A stretch of DNA of 15,313 nt from assembly GCA_946616385.1 (NCBI GenBank), contig CAMOIZ010000014.1, positions 1-15,313 on the forward strand, in the 5' to 3' direction. Both the position numbers and the translations under genes were made by a program. This document shows positions 12,810-15,313 of this stretch, one piece after another; the first letter of the stretch is position 1, and each line of letters starts with the position of its first letter. A model generated the notes under the pieces. That model had not been told where the DNA came from. It made no database searches and saw nothing but the letters and a program-made list of their open reading frames with translations. The stretch is from an uncultured Bacteroidales bacterium. Lineage in GTDB: Bacteria; Bacteroidota; Bacteroidia; Bacteroidales; UBA932.

Positions 12810-14215
12810 AGTTCCTTGCGCCAGCGTGCAAGGGGGATTCCAAGCTGGCCGCGATACTTCGCAATGGTGCGGCGGGCAACCTTATAGCCGCGCTTCTCCA
12901 TTTCAGTTACAAGCTGCTCATCCGTGAGCGGCTTTTTCTTGTCTTCGGAATCGACGCAGTCCTGCAGGGCCTTCTTGAGTTCACGGGTGGAAACCTCCTC
13001 CCCTTCCTTGTTCTCCATCCCTTCGGAGAAGAAATACTTAAGGGGGAAGATGCCGAAATGGGTTTCTATGTACTTGCTGTTCACCACGCGGGAGATGGTG
13101 GAGATGTCAAATCCGGTCTGCTCGGCAATATCCTTGAGGACCATAGGTTTGAGCTGCGCATCGTCGCCGTCGAGGAAGTAATCGTGCTGGAAGTCGAGTA
13201 TGGCCTGCATGGTGCGCTGAAGGGTGTTCTGGCGCTGTTTAAGCGCCTCTATGAACCATTTTGCAGAGTCGATCTTCTGGCGGATGAAAGTCGCGGCCTC
13301 CTTCTGGGCACGGTCGCCGGAAGACCTGGCGTCGGTAATCATCTCGGAGTATTTCTTGTTCACGCGGAGCTCAGGAATATTGAACCTGGGCATGGTGAAA
13401 GAAAGTTCACCATCGTGTTCCTCAAGGACGAAGTCAGGCACTATCTGGCGAGCCTGCTCGGCATAACTGTCTTCCAGAGAGCCTCCTGGAGCAGGATTCA
13501 GCCGGGTAATGCAGCCGATGGCAGCCTTGAGCCGGGCCTCGTCAAGGGCGAGCCGCGACATCACCTTGCCGAAATGCCGGTTGGTGAATTCCTGAAACTG
13601 TTCATTGAGAATACGGTAGGCGTCGCGCACCTCCTCCGACTGCTTGCGGTTCTTAAGCTGTAGAAGCAGGCATTCGCGAAGATCCCTCGCCCCTACTCCG
13701 GGAGGATCGAATTCCTGTATTACCGCAAGCATCTTTTCCACCTCGGCCTCATCCACCTCGATTCCGGCACGGAAAGCCATGTCGTCGACAAGGGAGCCGA
13801 TGTCGCGGCGAAGATATCCGTCGCCGTCCAGGGAGCCGATGATGAATGTTCCGATCGCGTAGTCGCGCTGGCTGAGGTTACGGTAGCCAAGCTGATCCAT
13901 CAGACTTTCGGTAAAACTTTCGCGCACCGAGAAAGTGCTGTATTCGGGTCTGGGATCCTTGCCCCAGTTATTGATCCTGGTCTTGTAAGAAGGGATCTCG
14001 CCGTCGTCTTTGATTTCGTCTATCGAAATATCCTTTGGTTCGTCGTCCTGCTGCCTTTCCGGATCCGGAGAATCGTCCAGCACGGGATTCTCTTCAAGCT
14101 CTGCACGGATCTTCTGCTCCAGTTCCTGCACCGGCAGCTCGATGAGCTTTATGGTCTGGATCTGAAGAGGAGAAAGACGTTGAGTCTGCTTAAGTTCAAG
14201 CCCCTGCTTCTGCAT
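12806..14215 (-). CDS. rpoN: RNA polymerase sigma-54 factor
   Basis: Alternative sigma factor that directs RNA polymerase to -24/-12 promoters and needs AAA+ activators to open DNA. The 469-residue protein has a Gln/Leu-rich region I (QGLELKQTQRLSPLQIQTIKLIELP..EL), an acidic region II (about 46-72, DDSPDPERQQDDEPKD), a core-binding region ('GYLRRDIGSL', 'FDPPGVGARDLRECLLLQL'), the helix-turn-helix stretch 'LKDIAEQTGFDISTISRVVNSKYIETHFGIFPLKYFFSEG', and the RpoN box ARRTIAKYRG at 447-456 that reads the -24 element. It is third in the LEA2-SPOR-rpoN run, 3 bases after the SPOR gene. No activator gene is visible in the window. Its stop codon is interlocked with that of upp. Confidence 0.97.
   Translation of the reverse strand: MQKQGLELKQTQRLSPLQIQTIKLIELPVQELEQKIRAELEENPVLDDSPDPERQQDDEPKDISIDEIKDDGEIPSYKTRINNWGKDPRPEYSTFSVRESFTESLMDQLGYRNLSQRDYAIGTFIIGSLDGDGYLRRDIGSLVDDMAFRAGIEVDEAEVEKMLAVIQEFDPPGVGARDLRECLLLQLKNRKQSEEVRDAYRILNEQFQEFTNRHFGKVMSRLALDEARLKAAIGCITRLNPAPGGSLEDSYAEQARQIVPDFVLEEHDGELSFTMPRFNIPELRVNKKYSEMITDARSSGDRAQKEAATFIRQKIDSAKWFIEALKQRQNTLQRTMQAILDFQHDYFLDGDDAQLKPMVLKDIAEQTGFDISTISRVVNSKYIETHFGIFPLKYFFSEGMENKEGEEVSTRELKKALQDCVDSEDKKKPLTDEQLVTEMEKRGYKVARRTIAKYRGQLGIPLARWRKEL
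12814..12833. other. Hairpin just after the upp stop, inside the rpoN 3' end
   Basis: CCTTGC (12814-12819) and GCAAGG (12828-12833) form a perfect 6-base stem with an 8-base loop, starting 5 bases after the upp stop codon. No T-run follows on the plus strand. It could stabilise or end the upp mRNA, but it also encodes rpoN residues close to the C terminus, so it may be chance. Confidence 0.35.
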
Positions 14216-14218
14216 TCC

Positions 14219-14767
14219 CTAATTCACTTTCTTCAAGATTTTAAGCGTGTCTACACGGAAAGCGCTGCGATTCTCCACTGCGGGGTACTTGAAGCGCTCC
14301 TGCACTATGAATGCTGAAGGGAACTGCTGCTTGATGGCCCCCAGCGCTGCGAGAGCCTCGGACTTGTTGCGATAGTCGCCCACCGTCACGCGAAAATACG
14401 GGCTGGAGAAACTTCTGTAAGCCGATACTCCCGGATTGAGGGTCTTGAAACGGTAGAGGGCGGCTTCGCTTGCTCCGCGGGCCGACTGCGAGTTGTCGAA
14501 GAAAATACGGATGCGATAACCGCTGAACTGCTTGCTCCTGTTCGCACGGATGCGCGTTTCCACTGCATTGCGGATCACCCCCGACTGCGAGACGCTGACC
14601 TCGTCGGGAAGCACGTTGAAGATCGTGCTGCCTTCGAGCGTGGTATCCACAGCCGAAAGAGGGGTAAAGACAAGGGAGTCAACAATCACGTAACCCGGAG
14701 GCGCAACCTGCTGGGCGCGGGCCGCGAAGGGCAGCAGAATGAGTATGGCGATTACCAGTCTTTTCAT
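14219..14767 (-). CDS. Secreted SPOR-domain protein
   Basis: Probably binds denuded peptidoglycan glycans, as SPOR domains do, in the periplasm. The 182-residue protein has a cleavable signal peptide (K2, R3, hydrophobic 4-15, likely cleavage ARA18 before Q19) and a SPOR domain at about 81-158 with 'FSGYRIRIFFDNSQSARGASEAALYRFKTLNPGVSAYRSFSSPYFRVTVGDYRNKSEALAALGAIKQQFPSAFIVQERF', including the characteristic 'YFRVTVGDYRNKSEA' turn. Residues 20-75 are not recognised. Start overlaps the upstream LEA2 stop (ATGA) and its stop is 3 bases ahead of rpoN, so all three are likely co-transcribed. Specific role unknown. Confidence 0.85.
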   Translation of the reverse strand: MKRLVIAILILLPFAARAQQVAPPGYVIVDSLVFTPLSAVDTTLEGSTIFNVLPDEVSVSQSGVIRNAVETRIRANRSKQFSGYRIRIFFDNSQSARGASEAALYRFKTLNPGVSAYRSFSSPYFRVTVGDYRNKSEALAALGAIKQQFPSAFIVQERFKYPAVENRSAFRVDTLKILKKVN

Positions 14768-15231
14768 TTCTTCAGGAATTTTGTGAGTGGCACATCTTTA
14801 TAATCAATATCCTTGCCAATCTTTCCGGCTACGTTCGCCCTGGCGTGGAGGTCCAGGCAGAAGTCCTCCGGATTGAAGCTTTTGTAGGTAGCGAGCAGTT
14901 GCATCAGGGAGATGCCGTCCGCGAGCTGGGCCTGGAGGGGGATGCGGTACACGCGCTCGCTCTTTCCATCTATAGAAACCGGCTCTCCGGTAACCACCCC
15001 CATCACCTCCTCACCACGCTTGACGGTGGCTTCGATGTCCCGCAGTTCAAACGACGGAGCCGGGTTGTCTATACCCACCGCTACCACCACGTTGGCGCTG
15101 CGAAGACTCGTCGGCACCACCGACTCGAGCTCGAACGACGACACGGAAATCTTCTTGTACTTGCTCACGCAACCGCTCAGCAGCAAACAAGCCGCCACCA
15201 GCAGGAAGGATATTCTTAATGCCTTTTTCAT
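14764..15231 (-). CDS. LEA type 2-like lipoprotein
   Basis: Small envelope lipoprotein of 155 residues. The signal ends in lipobox LSGC (Cys21). The mature part resembles the LEA14/WHy (LEA type 2) beta-sandwich: 'SFELESVVPTSLRSANVVVAVGIDNPAPSFELRDIEATVKRGEEVMGVVTGEPVSIDGKSERVYRIPLQAQL', with the typical 'N-P' pair followed by alternating hydrophobic strands. The molecular role of such bacterial lipoproteins is not established. It leads the LEA2-SPOR-rpoN run, overlaps the SPOR start by 4 bases, and has a -7 promoter element 14 bases before its ATG. It diverges from miaB across a 48-base gap. The family call rests on pattern, so a different small beta-rich lipoprotein family is possible. Confidence 0.72.
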   Translation of the reverse strand: MKKALRISFLLVAACLLLSGCVSKYKKISVSSFELESVVPTSLRSANVVVAVGIDNPAPSFELRDIEATVKRGEEVMGVVTGEPVSIDGKSERVYRIPLQAQLADGISLMQLLATYKSFNPEDFCLDLHARANVAGKIGKDIDYKDVPLTKFLKK

Positions 15232-15245
15232 ATAGTTTATTCTTA

Positions 15246-15253
15246 CAAAGATA
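15246..15253 (-). promoter_or_regulatory. Bacteroidota -7 promoter element for LEA2-SPOR-rpoN
   Basis: On the minus strand this is TATCTTTG, a full TAnnTTTG match, 14 bases from the LEA2 ATG, giving a leader of about 9 to 11 nucleotides. It is the exact mirror image of the miaB element at 15268-15275, with 14 bases between. Confidence 0.62.
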
Positions 15254-15267
15254 ACATATTTTTTGCA

Positions 15268-15275
15268 TATCTTTG
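15268..15275 (+). promoter_or_regulatory. Bacteroidota -7 promoter element for miaB
   Basis: TATCTTTG, preceded directly by TTTTTTGCA (15259-15267). It ends 4 bases before the miaB GTG, so the predicted transcript begins at or inside the start codon. Confidence 0.6.
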
Positions 15276-15279
15276 CGTC

Positions 15280-15313
15280 GTGAAAAAGCTTTACATCGAA
15301 ACATACGGTTGCC
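15280..15313 (+). CDS. miaB: Probable tRNA-2-methylthio-N6-dimethylallyladenosine synthase MiaB, 5' end only
   Basis: Radical SAM methylthiotransferase that adds a methylthio group to i6A37 of tRNAs reading UNN codons. Only the first 11 codons are in the window: (M)KKLYIETYGC, cut off by the window end. 'KKLxIETYGC' followed by QMN is the start of the MiaB N-terminal cluster-binding domain in Bacteroidota, and the cysteine is the first iron-sulphur ligand. RimO normally has LGC.KN and MtaB a TxGCRxN pattern, so MiaB fits best. No ATG, GTG or TTG lies upstream in frame between here and the divergent gene, so GTG at 15280 is taken as the start. The B. fragilis protein, as I recall, has an N-terminal extension that is absent here. 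Confidence 0.8.
   Translation, partial: MKKLYIETYGC

Noticed and set aside
1..15313. Mobile element, defence system, CRISPR array or tRNA
   Set aside because: No transposase, integrase, nuclease, toxin, spaced repeats or tRNA-like fold was seen; all long genes are recognised core or envelope families.

Overview
The window looks like a compact chromosomal core segment of a member of the Bacteroidota, most likely the order Bacteroidales. Four things point there: the gene order nadK-uppS-bamA with pdxJ diverging from nadK; UppS carrying the SYSxxW variant in place of NYGGR; the Bacteroidota form of the RNA polymerase omega subunit; and a TAnnTTTG -7 promoter element in front of almost every transcription unit. 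The genus cannot be fixed from the sequence alone. Coding density is very high: no gap reaches 100 bases, and I see no tRNA, rRNA, insertion sequence, CRISPR array or riboswitch.

Layout. (1) 4-4084, minus strand: nadK -> uppS -> bamA, an NAD(P)/undecaprenyl phosphate/outer membrane assembly operon. (2) 4148-8395, plus strand: pdxJ (vitamin B6), then an operon of an OmpH/Skp-like lipoprotein, a GT4 glycosyltransferase and a secreted LysM + periplasmic-binding-protein fusion. (3) 8387-12100, minus strand: trxB -> bamD -> rpoZ(omega) -> recN. (4) 12156-12809, plus strand: upp, alone. (5) 12806-15231, minus strand: LEA2 lipoprotein -> SPOR protein -> rpoN (sigma-54). (6) 15280 to the end, plus strand: the first 11 codons of a probable miaB.

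Together the genes are mostly housekeeping with an outer-envelope theme: BamA and BamD, a Skp-like lipoprotein, UppS for the lipid carrier, and SPOR, LEA2 and LysM proteins. Nucleotide, cofactor, DNA-repair and transcription genes are mixed in. Genes within operons touch or overlap by 4 bases (ATGA). Convergent neighbours overlap at their stop codons. Divergent neighbours share very short promoter regions.

The most unusual signals are a perfect 21-base inverted repeat buried in frame in the disordered linker of the LysM/PBP protein, two divergent promoters with the same 14-base spacing between facing -7 elements, and several genes whose -7 element sits so close to the start codon that the mRNA should be leaderless or nearly so. 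I did not find a clear new defence or mobile system.
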